Assembly: GCF_001522545.3 (NCBI RefSeq)
Contig: NC_031776.1
Location: 31,882,709 to 31,946,708 of the forward strand
Source: Parus major
Taxonomy: Eukaryota > Chordata > Aves > Passeriformes > Paridae
Reading direction: 5' to 3'
Length of the DNA: 64,000 nt
This document shows positions 14,515 to 27,904 of this stretch, piece after piece (position 1 is the first letter of the stretch; each line of letters opens with the position of its first letter). The position numbers and the translations under genes were made by a program. The notes under the pieces were generated by a model. That model was not told the origin of the DNA and did not search any database. It was given only the letters and a program-made list of their open reading frames with translations.

Positions 14515-14845
14515 GGCTTATTCCATGTCCCAGTACTTAAAAGGTGGCTACAAAGAAGGTGGAGGCTTCCTTTCTGGAAAGACTTGTATGGAAAAGGAAA
14601 CAGGTAGAAAAAAAAGGGTTACTCCTTCCAGCTGGACACAAGAACATTTTTTCACAGTGAGAACAATCCATTGGAATAATCCCCCCAGGGAGGTGATGGT
14701 TTCCTCAATGTTGGACATTTTTATAATGCTGGACAGGGTGCTGGGCTACTTTGTCTTGACTCTGCTTTTGTCAGGAAAAGTTGGACCAGATGATCCCTGA
14801 GGTCCCATCCAATGTCATATTCTCTGATTCCATGATTCTCTGAAA
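14515..14845 (+). mobile_element. CR1 retroposon, 3' end fragment
   Basis: The segment carries the diagnostic CR1 3' sequence in sense orientation: a CCCAGTACTTAAAAGGTGGC start, CACAGTGAGAACAATCC, CTGGACAGGGTGCTGGGC, and TTGGACCAGATGATCCCTGA followed by imperfect ATTCTCTG/ATTCCATG octamers at the end. It is truncated at the 5' end, as most avian CR1 copies are, and has no coding capacity. Divergence from the consensus suggests an old insertion. Confidence 0.88.
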
Positions 14846-16226
14846 TTTGTGTGTCTGGACACACACTGGTGTGCACTGCACTGGAAGAGAGACTTTGGTA
14901 CAAACTGAATGGAGCTTGATTCTTACACCTGCATTGCTTGCTGAATGCAAAGATTTCCAAAGCTGTCCTTGTGAAATAAGCTGAAAATAACCGCGTAAGT
15001 GCTGCCAATAGAGCAAACGATGGCACTGAGGTCACTATCAAACTGTCAGTACATATACAGGCATTAGCCTTTTAAGTGTTGCTGTTTTTCCAACTTTTCT
15101 ATCTATTGCATGTGTCTCACATGATCAGAAGCTGATACAGGACTTGCCAAAGCACAAAGAGATGACCCAAGTCTAGCCCGGCAGGGTTCCATGTATTCCC
15201 TGTCGCAGATAACTTCATCATTGCTTCTCTGTGTGCCTCTGTCCTGCCTCAGACGTATTTTGCTTTGTGTTATACTTTGTCAAGCCTTTGTACAACACAG
15301 TGAGCCTCTTCCTTTAGTGTTTTCTTTTGTCTTTTCTTTGTCTTTATCCTTCACGGTGTCAGTGCCAGTATTCCTTGTTACCATATTTCTCCTCTTTTTC
15401 TTGTTTCCCCTGAAATGCACTTCTGCACAGTGAATATTTCCCCTTCTTTGCCACTTGTTTTCTCTCTGTTTTCTTTTTTTCTGACTTTCCTGTCAATCAG
15501 CTCCTGTTTATTCCTAGTGATATCCATGCATACATGCATACATTTGTCCATGTGCCAGGTACTACGCACTGACCTGCAGGAAGGTCAGAGATGCACTGCT
15601 AACTAAGGAGTCTTACTAATAAAAGCCAGCAGGAGCAGCTGTCTCAGGAGCAAACCAAAGACATGGAAACCTCACTCCAGAGACAGGATATTCCAGTTTG
15701 CATTTCCAGGTATTCCATCTATTTTACCTACCCCAGAGTTACAGTTGAGAAATGGCAGAATTCATTGATGAATAGATGCAGGCAAGGGAGTGTTTGCTTT
15801 ATTTAAATAATTGCTTTTTTTGTTTGTTTTCCTGCTTCATTCTGATGGCACTGGTGCCATCATGACCTAGCTAAGAACTGTATTCTCCTGCTGAATCCTA
15901 GCTCCTATCTTGCTTAAAATTTAGTAGCTAGAGCTGATGCAGTAAATAAAATATTGTCATCTTTGGGGGATCAACATTTATGGGATGATACATGAACTGG
16001 CTGAACTCCAGTGTGCCTCTGATCTATAATGCAGAACTGTGGTTTTCTGAGAGCCTCTCAAAAATGTACGTGAAATCCACACAAGAATTCCTTCAACTTC
16101 AATGTGCAATTTATATTTAAAGTATGTAGTGTGGCTTAATAAATGTGGCGCTCACTGGATGATTAATACATGATTTTGATGTCTTTCGTGGAGTTCCTCA
16201 TTCAGAGATCCTAAGACCAGAGGTAT

Positions 16227-16252
16227 ATGATGATGATGAGGATGATGATGAG
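16227..16252. repeat. (ATG)n trinucleotide microsatellite
   Basis: A run of ATG/ATGAGG units with one interruption, about eight units, in the upstream intron. Confidence 0.8.
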
Positions 16253-17639
16253 GGTTTGCTTTGTCCTCTTGTTCAGGATAAGCTCCTTGTCTGCAGTCAA
16301 ATCCCTGCCTAGCTGGCGAGGTTTGTGGGAAGGAACACTCTTTGGATGGAAGAGGAATAACTGGATAAAGTTATCCAATAGTTAATTTGCTTCATACTTG
16401 AAAAGTTCCCTCTTTGTTTATAATTTTGTCTTGAATTTGTCTAACTACAGCTCTGAGCCTTGGGAATATACATCTTTGCCTGCTAGCTTAAAAAGAGGTC
16501 CTCTAAGAGAACTTCTCTCTATATATTCTCAAAAATAATTAAATCTCCTTTTTCCTGGGTTTCCTTTAACCGCTCTGTCATTATCAATGCTACTTTTACA
16601 AAGAGGAGCTAGGACTGTAGGCAGTGTTACAACAACAGTGTTGTTAATATTTAATAAAATGGCAATTCCTCCCCCCTGTTTCTCTATGAGGTATAAAACA
16701 GCCCCTGGTTTCCACAACAGAGTCTGGCAATCTGTGATTTATTCAAGGCAGCAGTGAATAAGCCAGCATAGAGCTCAGTGATGCTGTAGATAGATGGTTT
16801 CAAGCTGATGGAAGATCACTTTAAAGCTCTCTCAGGTGTCTTTTTGCTACTCTGCAGCTGGTGTGATACAGCAGAGTTATTTCTTTTTATGGCTAAGCAT
16901 TGCTATTTTATCTGACAGTGATATCATGCTTTGTTGACAGACCTGCCATCATATAGATGGTAACTAATTATATTGGTGTTTTAAATGTTTGCCTGTAAAG
17001 CAACAGAGAAAATGCCACCACTCACCTTGGCAAATTGATTCTGGTCTTTATTGTGTTACTGTCCTCAGTTGTTCCCCAGTTGGTTCAAATCCTTCAGATT
17101 TCTCATGAAGTTGGGTACCTAAGCCTGGATGTGCTTCCTGAGCTGAATCTGTGCCACAGCTGAAGTGGTACCTCAGTGTTTTACAAACTCTGCATTTGTC
17201 TCATCATTTTACTAGACTACTGAATCACATTCTCTCTATGGTTCTCTGCAATTTCTGGATCCAGAACAGTGGTACCACTGAAGGCTGTTTGTTTCTCATC
17301 CTGTGTTCTTGCTGTTGTCTTGTCAGTCTCTGGTCACTGTAGTTCTGTACTTGTCTTTCAACCTATTTTTTCATTTCATGTCATCAATTCCTAAAGTACA
17401 TCTTGAATTCTTTTCCTGTCCTCCAGTTGCCTTGCAGTCCCTCTCACCTTGGCAGCATCCACAGCCACTAAGAATCATTTTCAGTCCATCAGTCCTACAT
17501 TAATGAAAACAAGGAATATGACTGGATAAAATAAAAGCTCATAAAGCTCTGCAGAGCCATGTGTGTAGTTTCTTGCCAGTTTTACACTTTACTATTCTGA
17601 ATGTGATTTTCCAGCATTGTACTGCAGAGTGTAAGATTA

Positions 17640-18060
17640 ATCCAAACCATATTTCCTTAGCCTGAAGGTTTGTGAAAGGCTTACTAAGGTCGACATAATA
17701 CCTGCCATTTCATCCCTATCCACAGCATCTCTTATCCTGTTACTGAAGAACATTAGAATGATTTCACGCAGTTTGTTCTTGACAAACCTATGCTGCCTGA
17801 TACTCATCTTCTTGTTATTTTCTGCTGCTTATAGATGATGTCTGTAGAAAAATATTTTCCGAAGAATAAAAGTTTGACTGCTGTGCAATTCACTGTTTTC
17901 CTCATTTCTTCTTCCAGCTCTCTTGCATTGCATCTTCTGAAGGTGCTGGGCATCTTGTCCCTGTCATTCCTGAATAACCCCATTGACACAGAAGTTATTT
18001 CAAGTGTCTCTTCAATTTGCCCTTGTTGGCCAAGCTTTCTGAGTCAGTATCTTTCATAAA
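17640..18060 (-). mobile_element. Ancient LINE (CR1-like) ORF2 reverse transcriptase fragment
   Basis: The reverse complement near 17660-17800 translates to a run beginning QHRFVKNK and continuing through an Asp-rich stretch toward a degraded SKAFD motif. This corresponds to the QHGFVKNKSC...YLDFSKAFD blocks of CR1-family reverse transcriptase. Several substitutions and at least one frameshift show it is inactive. Flanking pyrimidine-rich sequence (about 17000-17640 and 18060-18330) has a similar look and may be more of the same element. Confidence 0.5.
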
Positions 18061-18821
18061 AAGTCTGTGTCACCTTTCTTTGTCTTTGCCCTATTGGTGA
18101 TCTTCCATTTTCCTCTGTTGTAAATTGACTTTTTTTTAGTGTTGGGCTTTTTCTTTATGGCTCCTGTGATAGGTAATGGTATTTCCCCTTATTTCTTTGA
18201 CTCTTCAGTTCTTGTCAGATCTGCTATTCAACATCAGTTTTTGGTCTCTGCCTTGATAATTTTCCTTACTTTCTCAGCTTTAATGGGCTGAGTGCATACT
18301 TTTTCTTAGACCATTTGCATGATCTTTAAATTACTGTGTCCTCTAATTTATATCACATGCCATTTGTTGTGTTGCATTATTTAATCCTCTGAAAGGTTTC
18401 AGGTAGAGTGGTTCGTGTATACGACACACTGCACAGCACAGCTGGGTTGTGTAGTCTCCATATGCATTTGCTATTTCCTCCTTATTGTTTTGGGAAACAG
18501 CCTTTTTTTGCTCCATTATTTCTCGAATTGTGGATGTGTGAAGGTGCTGCTCCAGGGAATGGCAGAGGTGTGAGAACTGCTGAATCACTCCTGCCCTGAC
18601 ATACCAATCCTGAATGGTGGTACAGAGCAGGACTGGTGGTGCTTATTATAAGGTACAGTACCCTCTGGTGTGTGAGCAAATCAGGAGTTCAGTGTTCTGG
18701 TAGGGTTCCTGTAGTCAGATATCCATAAACTCCCTAAAACCAAGAAAATATACCTCTGTTCTAGATGCTGGTGTTTGCAGAGCATGGGGACATGTGCATG
18801 AAATTATTCTGTTGTTCCCTC

Positions 18822-18900
18822 ATTGAATCATAGAATGGTTTGGGCTGTAAGGGACCTTAAATATTATCTAGTCCAACCCCCCCTGCACACCCCTAGGAAT
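18822..18900 (-). mobile_element. CR1 3' end, short antisense fragment
   Basis: Starts with the inverted octamer-type tail ATTGAATCATAGAATGGTTT, then GGGCTGTAAGGGACCTTAAA and TATCTAGTCCAACCCCCCCT, the antisense of the terminal part of avian CR1. Only about 80 bp are recognisable. Confidence 0.85.
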
Positions 18901-19729
18901 GTGTTCCTTGTCAGATTTATTCAAAAACCCATCTATTTGCTTTTCATATTGCTTCTCATTAATCAGCAATATATAGGCAGTATTGATGTCCATTTTAAAT
19001 AAATACATACTGCAGCAAAAATTCACCATGATCAATACTTTTTTTCCCCTAAATTTTAGTGAAGCACCTATAAATGTTCAGATGTTTCTTGCTTGCTACA
19101 GCACATCCCAGTGGAATTCAGTAAAAGTCTTTGCATTGATTCATGTGGATTTGTGCAAGTCCATGTGAAGCATTTAACCTCAAACTACAGGTCGGTGATA
19201 GAAATGTAGGAATTTGAAAATACATATTCCCTGCCCTGAAAGAAAGGAATGGAAACAGAGAAGATACCCAGAACTACAGGGAGGTCAGCTACCCCACAAG
19301 GTAGTGGCTCACAAGCCACTTCTCTTTTGGCTTGGGGACAGTGTATGTGCACTCTGATGTTTGAAGTAAGTTGGATAAAATTTAACTTCTGGCTCAAGGG
19401 AGCCTTTAGTTTATTAAATATGAATGTTCTTTCAGGTAGAAGGATGGTTTCTCTCTGAAGCACATAATTTTCCTTAAACATATGCATTTGGGGAAGAAAA
19501 CTCAGCTCTTCTGTACCTAAATCCTTTCTGTCTTGATCCACCTGCAAGAAATAGCCATAAAACCTGTCAGATTGTAACAATTGCAGGATATTTAAGTGTG
19601 CAGTGGTGTGGCTTTAGCTGCCTTCACATCTGTGGATTTGTGTGCCTGGCCCTGAGGCCGGGCTCTGTGCAGCACTGCTGGGGGATCTGCCTTTGCCTCA
19701 CCTGTAATTACAGGGAGAAAATCACTCGA

Positions 19730-19759
19730 GTTACTGCCGCGTCTAAACGCGGTACTAAC
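19730..19759. repeat. CpG-bearing inverted repeat (hairpin)
   Basis: GTTACTGCCGCGT and ACGCGGTACTAAC are inverted over a CTAA loop with 11 of 13 positions pairing. The arms carry CpGs, uncommon in the surrounding intron. Function unknown. Confidence 0.5.
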
Positions 19760-22700
19760 ATCTGCCTGTCCTGGCAGTAAGACAGCTCCCACGAGCAGGC
19801 CGTGCAACATCCCCTGCCTTCTGCACTATTTTGCTCTTCCAGGAGAATTTTTCCAGCTCCAGTTACTAATCAGGCTGTGGCTGATCTCTCTGAGCTCTGA
19901 AGCTATGGGATCTATCACTCATCCATCAGCGCCCGTCCCGCTCTCCCTGTGAGCATCCGTTTCTGCCTGGATGCTGCTGAGGAGGAATGAGACGTGCTGC
20001 TGAGCGGGCTGTGGGGAGAGCCACAGTCTCATCCTAACGAAACAATCAGCTTATGGGCTGGTTTGCATTTCTATTCCTGCTTTTGCAGGAACACGAACTG
20101 GACTGTTTCTTGCTGTGACTGCGGGAAGCCTCAGGAGCAGTTTGTAGTTCTCTCTGCTTCCAGCCTTTGGTGTAGCCTCATAGAAGAGTGTTTCAAAAAA
20201 CATAACTTTCAACTGACACTTCCCAGTCTCTTCTATCTCTTGTCTATAGTGCTATCAATCAAATTGTTCTTGTCAGTTAACTGGTTTTAAATCTCGTGTG
20301 GAAAAATTATCAGTTCAAGATCATACTACAGTAAGGACAGACGTGACCGCTCTTGTCGCGTTAATTCATTCTTGCTTAAGACGTGAAAATAAACTGATAG
20401 AATATCAATTTGAAGCTCTTAGACCTTGAAATGATTTAAAATCTCCTAAAAGAAAGGCTAGGGCTGAGCTTTGTCTCCAAGGCATCATTTTTAACTTAGC
20501 AGGAAGCTCTGATGGTCTTTTCTTTAAATTGCCTATTGTCCAGATGCCTACAAAGAAAGTGCTTCTGTGGGACTGTTTGTGTTTAGTGACGGCGTTTATT
20601 TCATTTCATGTGACAGATGACTTGGCTTCTGGATGGAGTAATTACTTGCTCATATCCCGCTGGGGCAGGTTTCTGACCTGCTGGAGCAGTGATTTGGTCT
20701 GGGAGCACCGGCTGGCAGGGCAGGGAACCGCGGTGGTGGCGGTGACAGGCTCCAGAGCCCCGTGTCCCCAGGCTGGGGTGGCTCCTGCCACACCTCTGTG
20801 GGGGCTTCCTTGGGTGTTTCAGCCAGATTAAGAGGAGAAGGACATGGCAGCTGCAGCTGTAGTTATTAATTTCACCCAATTAATTGCACCCAATTAATAC
20901 TTAAATATATGAAAGCCCTTCTGGTCTGTTATGACTGATAATCCATAATTGTGGGGTGTCTCACCGGATTTCAGGTTCATAGATTTTCACAGATTTTCAT
21001 GGATTTTAAATTTTTTTTCTTATTATCCTAAACTTTGATTGTGAGACACTGTGGTGAGCTCCAGAGGGTTGCTGGATGGGGCTGAATGAACTCTGCTTTA
21101 TTCTTCAGCATAGTAGTGCTTTTCATTCACTCACAAAGAAATGCTTGATTTCTACTTGAGGTATTTTTTAAAAGATGGGGAAATCAAAGGATTGAATGCA
21201 ACATTACATTGTGGCAATTTTATTTTAAGCAGATTTTCTGCTTTTTTTTCCTTTTTTTTTTTTTTTGGCGATATTACCGTGCAGCAGCTAAACTAATGAA
21301 TATATAATTTTCTTTCCTTTCTGCTTGTCATGCCCTGCTAACATGGACATCTACAAAGGCTCAGGTTGGTGTTGCAATCTGTCTTCATCTTGTCGTTCTC
21401 ATCTAGTAAAAAAGGGCTTTGGTGTTTTCTTCATCAATCAGCTTTTTTTTCTCTTCCTCTCTTTAAAACTGGATCCAACATTATTATAACATAACAGATT
21501 CATCCAGAGAGGTGCCACATTTGTTTGTTACCCCTGAAACTTCAGCTACAGCAAAATGTGCTGTTTCAGAAACAAGGAATATTGATTTATTTGTATCTAC
21601 TTAAATTTTCCGTGCTTGCCTGGCTTTGTGACAGGGAGGCAGCAGCACCTACAACTTCTAAAATCTGCAAAAATGCACTGAAACTCTCACTAATGAGTTT
21701 CTGCCTTGTTTTAAACCCCTCTATTTGACAACATAGTGAGATGGCTTTTGTTAGTATCTTATCTGGATTCAATATTTTCTTGATAGGAACGAAACAATTA
21801 AAATGTAAAATAAAAAGCAGAGGCACAGGAACTGGCCATTTGTGACTGTGTTCCTATAAGCCCTCATTCCCACTTTAACACCTCAATTTTTTTGCATAGC
21901 TCTGAGACTAAATTGTCTTGCCTGAGTATTTCAGGTAGAAATAAATACCTAGTATGTTCAAAATTATATTTTGTGCTATGCCCTGCTTCTCAGGGGTTGT
22001 ACTGACCATGAGTAAAACCAGGCAGGTTTGGGGCCAGGAGCTGCAGATTTTTTCCTTATTTACTCATGTTGGGTGATGCCAACTTGGTATTTTAATCTCT
22101 GAGAAAGAGCACTCATGCTTTACCATGTTACAACTTGGTGTTTCTAGTGCCTGCACCAATCTCACAGAAAATAAAACCACTTACCACTTGTAAATATGAA
22201 TTAATAAACCTTCCTGAGCATGGTAGTTCTATCAGAGTGAGATGTAATGACTGGGGTTCGACAGAGCTTGCCTCAATTAACTTCCTAAACAAGGCATTTT
22301 CCACTCATTGCACTTAAGAATTTGAAATAAATCAGTGTCTGACTTTGAATATTTAATTATCCATTAGAAGAAAGTAGGAGATTTACTAGGAGCATTTTAT
22401 AAAGTCCAGCAAAAAAAAAGATGAAGTAAAAACATCTAAGGGCTGAGGTGAGGGAAAATGGAGCGTCCAGATGTCTTTATAGCAAGAATACCCGGCTGCT
22501 TTCCTAATTTCTCCTCTTTTCCTCATTTTGCAGCCAGAGTGTTACAGTGCTGCTTTTTTTTTGATGGCTTCATCCTGAAATGTCCTTATCTGAACTTTTC
22601 AGGATCTGATTTTAAGCTGAGATATCATCCAGTTAGCGCAAGAAACTGGGCATTTCCAGATTGAGTCCCCCACTCCCTGAGGGCTTCCTTGCCACCCTCT

Positions 22701-23609
22701 AGTAAATCACTCAACTCTTCATCCTCACTTGTCTCATGTGTAAATTAGGATTAAAGTTGAGCAGTTTTGAGGATTGGGCTATAAATAGATAATGAAGAGC
22801 ATGAGAAACTTCAGAGGCTTGATAAGGGTTTTCACTCTTTTCAGAGAAAATCATTTTTCAGCAGTTTTTGAAGTAGCAGAATAAGGGTGAGGGGTCTGTT
22901 TGTGCAGGGGCTCCCATGCTGCTCACGGGGCAGATCCTGGGAACTGGTGCAGCTCTGTGTTTGTGCTGCTGTAATTACTGCCCTGGCTCTGAACTTCCTA
23001 AAATGGATCCCATCCTTTGGCCAGATGCAAAGTTTTAGACAATTTCAGGGTTTTTTTGGTTCAACGCCAGTGAAGGCTTTTCAGAACCTTAGCAAAGCTC
23101 TAATTGATTTTCTTTTCTTCATACCACAAAGGGGAGGTAAGATACACAAACTCCTTTGATTTGGGTGTAAATGAAAACTAAAACTGCTGATTTGTTTCAC
23201 AAGTATTTGTGCAGGAATCTGCTAAAGGCATACAAAATTCAGGAATTCGATAATTTAGAAGTCTTACCACAGATCTGTTCAAACTTTTGTGCTCTAAGTC
23301 ATTTTGAACAGTTTTTTTTAATGTTTTGGTGGCTATTTGCTGCAGCATCCAAATACCTAAAGACAAGTATTCATCAGTGAAGCTGATGCTTTGCAAAATC
23401 TAATTTGCTTGAAAATTAACTGTTCAACAGTTAGCATATTTCTGGCAATCGTGATCGATATATAAACTAGCATGAAATAAAATCAATTTTATTTTAAAGA
23501 GAACTATTTAATGTTGAAATTTTAATGAGATAATTTCTGTGATGTAGTGTTCGTTAATGTGCAAGTACTTGTCCTTCAGATACACAGTTAATTCAGTAAA
23601 ACTTTTAAG

Positions 23610-23641
23610 TGCGTGCTTAGATCTGCCAAATCAAGCACGCA
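23610..23641. repeat. Perfect 9-bp inverted repeat with TGCGTG cores
   Basis: TGCGTGCTT at 23610-23618 and AAGCACGCA at 23633-23641 are exact inverse complements across a 14-nt spacer. The arms contain the TGCGTG core bound by bHLH-PAS factors, but chance cannot be excluded. Confidence 0.5.
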
Positions 23642-24401
23642 GTTAAGTAATTAACAAAGCAAGTACTCCATTTTTAATTCAGTTTTAAAGAATTAAATAA
23701 AAGAATTTCATTGTTAAAAATTATCTGGTTAGGATTAAACAGAATGTGAAAGTGGTATTGGAACATTATGAAAGTTACTCAGTTAATATATGGACATTTT
23801 TCAGCCAAAGAAAATATTTGGATGAATGAGATGGAGACAACATAGAAGTCAAATTTGTAGATTATTACAATGAATGGACATTTTTTCAGATTGTATTTCC
23901 CACCATACTGTGGATCCATTTGTGTCAGGCTGGTTGAAGTGCTGGCTGTGGCCCACATGTCACCAGCTGGTGGCCATAACCTCTAAGAGGAGGAGAACAT
24001 CCCACTGCTGTCTCCTCTTGCATCCAGAGAAAATACAAGTGGTTATGCAAAAAGTATTAAAACCAGTGTCAGTAGGAGTAGTTTTAACCCTTACCAGCAA
24101 GTGTCTTTGCAAACCAGAGCAAGGCACCTCTCTTTGTGGTGTCTTCTCTACTGTTACTCATGGTGGTGTCCATAGTTTGAAAATGGGTTGCTGTTTCTTC
24201 AGTTCTGACTCTTTCAATGTATTAGGTCTAATGTAACCTTGATGTAAAGGCAGCCATGTGAAATGAACTTATGTTAGCAATGAATTTAGCCTATTTGTAT
24301 TAGAAATGAATAGCACAGAGGTAGTCCTCAGGGTCTCAGGCAACTGCTACAGTGATCAGTTTGGTTGTTCTAATATAATAAGCAGATATTGACTTAGTTG
24401 G

Positions 24402-24501
24402 AGTGAACACCAAGATTTACTGTCATGAAAGCTAAAATATTGACTGAGGGAAAACCAGAGTCAATATTTACCTTGAGGGACAATAAATCTTGATGTTCAC
24501 T
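24402..24501. repeat. 100-nt imperfect hairpin (44-nt and 43-nt arms)
   Basis: The 5' arm (24402-24445) and the 3' arm (24459-24501) are inverse complements at roughly 35 of 43 positions, separated by a 13-nt loop. Paired blocks include AGTGAACA, CAAGATTTA, TGTC and AAATATTGACT; the main mismatches sit in the middle. Two of the mismatches would be G-U wobbles in a - strand transcript. It could be a MITE remnant, an unannotated precursor RNA hairpin or a chance palindrome. I recognise neither a known microRNA nor a known transposon. Confidence 0.6.
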
Positions 24502-26552
24502 GAAATATGAAGTCACTATGATTTTCAGAAGTGTTGAACCTCATTCTAGTTTATTCTGCAGATGCTCATCAGACAGGCTACCTAAAGTATAGGTGTGAAT
24601 TTCTTTTAATGAATCACATCTGCTGAGCAAGTGCATTTATTTCCATAAGTCCATTGCAAGCCTACATTTAAATAAGTACATTAGAGAACATTATAAATCA
24701 CACTAAAGCTCTTTGGTGGTTAGATATTTAGATTTTTCATTAAAATGCAAGTATCATCTATTAAAAGAGAAATTAAATAGATTAATATTTGTATATCTTG
24801 TTGAAGTAACTGTCTAGGTCAATAATGCTTTAGCAAGGGTATAGGATTTGCATTTGAGTGAATGGCAACTAGGTTCTTTTATTAGGGTAAGCTTTAGCAG
24901 TCTGTCTCTTAAAAAGTAGTTTTTATCCTTCTTCTCTTTAATTTATTGAAAACTGCGCCAATCTACTTGTTTTTTGGATTCAGGTGTTAAAGCAGTATTC
25001 CAGGTTAACTCTGATTATAAAGAGTGATACAGTGATGCTGTGAAAGGCAGCAGCAGAACTCCCCTTGGCTTCACAGGCATCATTTCAGCCCTTGGTTCAT
25101 TGAGCCCAGTTCTCAATGCCCAGCATGTAAATATGAAAAACAATTGAAGAAAGCAGTTAATTTGGTAAAATGCCAGAAGCCTGTGTTTATTTCTTGAGGC
25201 AGTAAGGGATGAATCCAGGCTGGTCACCCGGGGTGCTGATCTCTACAGCTCCTTGCAGGTCCAGTGTCTGCAGCTTCCAGCATCTTTCTCCCTCCACGCA
25301 GAACAATGGGTTCCTGTGCCTATTGCATGGAATTAATTTAGGTTTTGTCCTTTGGGACATGGATTGTGGCACTAAAGCTCCATACATGGGTGGGGGGCTC
25401 AGTGGGAAGGGGCTTGTAAATGCATTGTCATAGCAGGTTTGCATAAGCTGGGGGAAAGGTGAGCATTAAGAAGATTATTTTCAAAGGAACTGTTGTCTTT
25501 GTGCTTGGGAAGAGAAGTGTCATAGCTTCACAAGGGACTTCTGTATCTGCAGCAGAGGTAGTGGATGGCAGACTTGATGGGGGCCAGGAGACATAGACCA
25601 TGTGTAATTTGAAGGTTGGATGCACTCTGTTACAGCCAGGGATCCGTGGGAACACCCTCCAGGATTGGATGCTTTGGGTTCCCAGGTTGGTGAGGGAGTG
25701 AGGACACCACATCCCACCCCAGCCTCTGTCCAGGGTTGGGACAGGGGTGTTCCCATAGACCCAGGAAAAGTGAACCTAGGGTCCTCTGTTTTGTGGGACC
25801 CACAGAACAGCAGTGCTTAGTCAAAACCCTTTGAAAATGAAAAATCAAGAGCATGTCTCTTTAATCTCTTTAAGTAGCACAGCTCCTAGCAAAACAGGAA
25901 TGGAAGGCTTTAAGGTTTGTTGTAGGTTATTTTCCAAATTAAAAAAAAATAAAAAAGATGACTTGGAGGTGATTGAAAACAAATTATGGCAAGTCAGGAG
26001 AGAAAATGGGAGGAAAACATTCTCCTGTGGAGGAAAGGACCACATGCCACATCACTGTGGTTTTTAAATGCAAAGATGGAGTTACAAATTGTATTCACAG
26101 CTTCCTGAACTCATTCCCACAGAGTTCCACCTGTGGAAATCTTGCATCTTCTCGAGATTGCCACTTAAAGGCTTAATGGCATCCACGGGTCCCTGTTGTA
26201 ACTTGTTCTGAAGAAATCTGTTCCTCCCAGTGACGCAGATGGTTATTTACATCTCCCCAGTGTCCCAGAGGTGCTGCCAGAGATGGCATTGCTCAGCACT
26301 GATGCAGGGCAGAGGGGAGAACTTGTTCACAGGAACGATGTGCTGTGGTGTCAGCACAATAACTTAGGAAAACAGGTTATTTGTGACAATTATAATTCAG
26401 GTTTTTGGTGGTGAGTGTAAGCTGGTGATCCTGACCAAGGAGGAAGTGCTGCACAGGTCAGCAGCAGATCACTGGGGATCTGGGGTACCACAGGGACATA
26501 CAGCCAGTGCTGTGTGTCCTCCCTCCTCCAGCACAAAGCGGGGTGTCTGTCA

Positions 26553-26573
26553 GTCTGTCTGTCTGTCTGTCTG
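26553..26573. repeat. (TCTG)n tetranucleotide microsatellite
   Basis: About five TCTG units in tandem after a shorter interrupted copy at 26545-26550; a likely polymorphic marker in the intron. Confidence 0.75.
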
Positions 26574-27904
26574 AGAGAGCTGATGGCACTTCACATGTGA
26601 TCAAACCGGTTTGACACAATCAGACAGCAGAGCAGAAGTGCCCTATTTTGTAATTGTGATCCTCCCTGCTCTTTAAAGAGCACATTTGAAGTATCACTTC
26701 ACATTATGTGCATTTGTGTCAGTGCCCTGGGATTTCTGTTTTGGCTCACAGGATTCCTCAGACAGATTTTAGTTCACATGGCATCCATGCCCAACTCTGT
26801 CTGGTTTTCTTACACAGTTCCTACAGCAAGTACATGCCACAGGAGGTTTTGACCACTAAAACACCTTTATGGTAAATCCTGATGTTAAGCCTTTGCTGCT
26901 ATCCACACGTGGGCTTTGCTCGTTAGGAGAGGTCTGATGTTTACCAGATGTTAAAGCAGAACAATCAGAGGTCACTGAGACAAGGAGATGGGATTCCCAA
27001 CCTGGCTTCAGGAGGGCAAGTGCTGAACCTGGCAGTGCTGTGAACCTGCAGGTTTCACAGTGGTATGCTCTAAGCCTGAGGAGGGGTTATTTAATAGAGC
27101 AACAGAAAGAAATTTAAATTCCCAAAGCTGCTGTTTGTGCTGGCCTGACTGCCCTGCTATGCCTGTGGAGAGAGGGAGGGAGGCAGCACCTCCTGCCTGT
27201 CCCAAACATCAGCTTCCTCTCCAGAAGTCTAAACAGCAGGAACAGGCCACCCAGCTCTTAATAAAACTTACTAAGTTTTACCATCCTTTACACTGCCCTG
27301 TGAGGCACCTTCTCCTTGGGCCAGCCCCTGGCAGCCAGTTTTGCCCACGTTTGGCTCTTTGCTCGTTCCCTCTGTGATGAGGAAAAACCCGATCATGCTT
27401 CAAGCACCTCTTTCCCCTACTAATTGTCTCCTGTGCATGGCAGGCTGTAGTTTTTCCTTAGCCCTGTGGAGCAGGGAAACTAATAAATACTCCATGACTC
27501 TACATCCATCTCCTGGATGGATGTTTGTGGGGAACACAAAGGCTTTGCAGTGCCTGGAGAGGGATTGCTGCTGTCCCCGGTGTGTGCAGGTCAGTGGAGG
27601 TGAGGCTGGCAGGGCAGGATGGAGGCTTCAGCTGTGTCCCAGCACCCATGGGCTCCCTGCTGCCTGCTGCTGAGCCCAGGCTGGGTGAGTGCTGCTTTTC
27701 TGTGCCCCCATGTACACCATTAATGATAACGAGCCTGGCTGCTCAGCTAATTAGCAGTGCTTGTGGTGCTGCTTGCTCAGTGTGAGAAGCTTTGCTGTGT
27801 GTGCAGTCTGTACAGCGCACAGACACCTGTGCATGCTGGAGGCAGGCCAAATGCCAGTGCCTTGGTGTGCAGTCCACACAGAACCAGAGAGTGGTTTCAC
27901 TTCA

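Noticed and set aside
15844..15861. GATGGCAC/GTGCCATC palindrome
   Set aside because: Only 8-bp arms; expected by chance in 64 kb.
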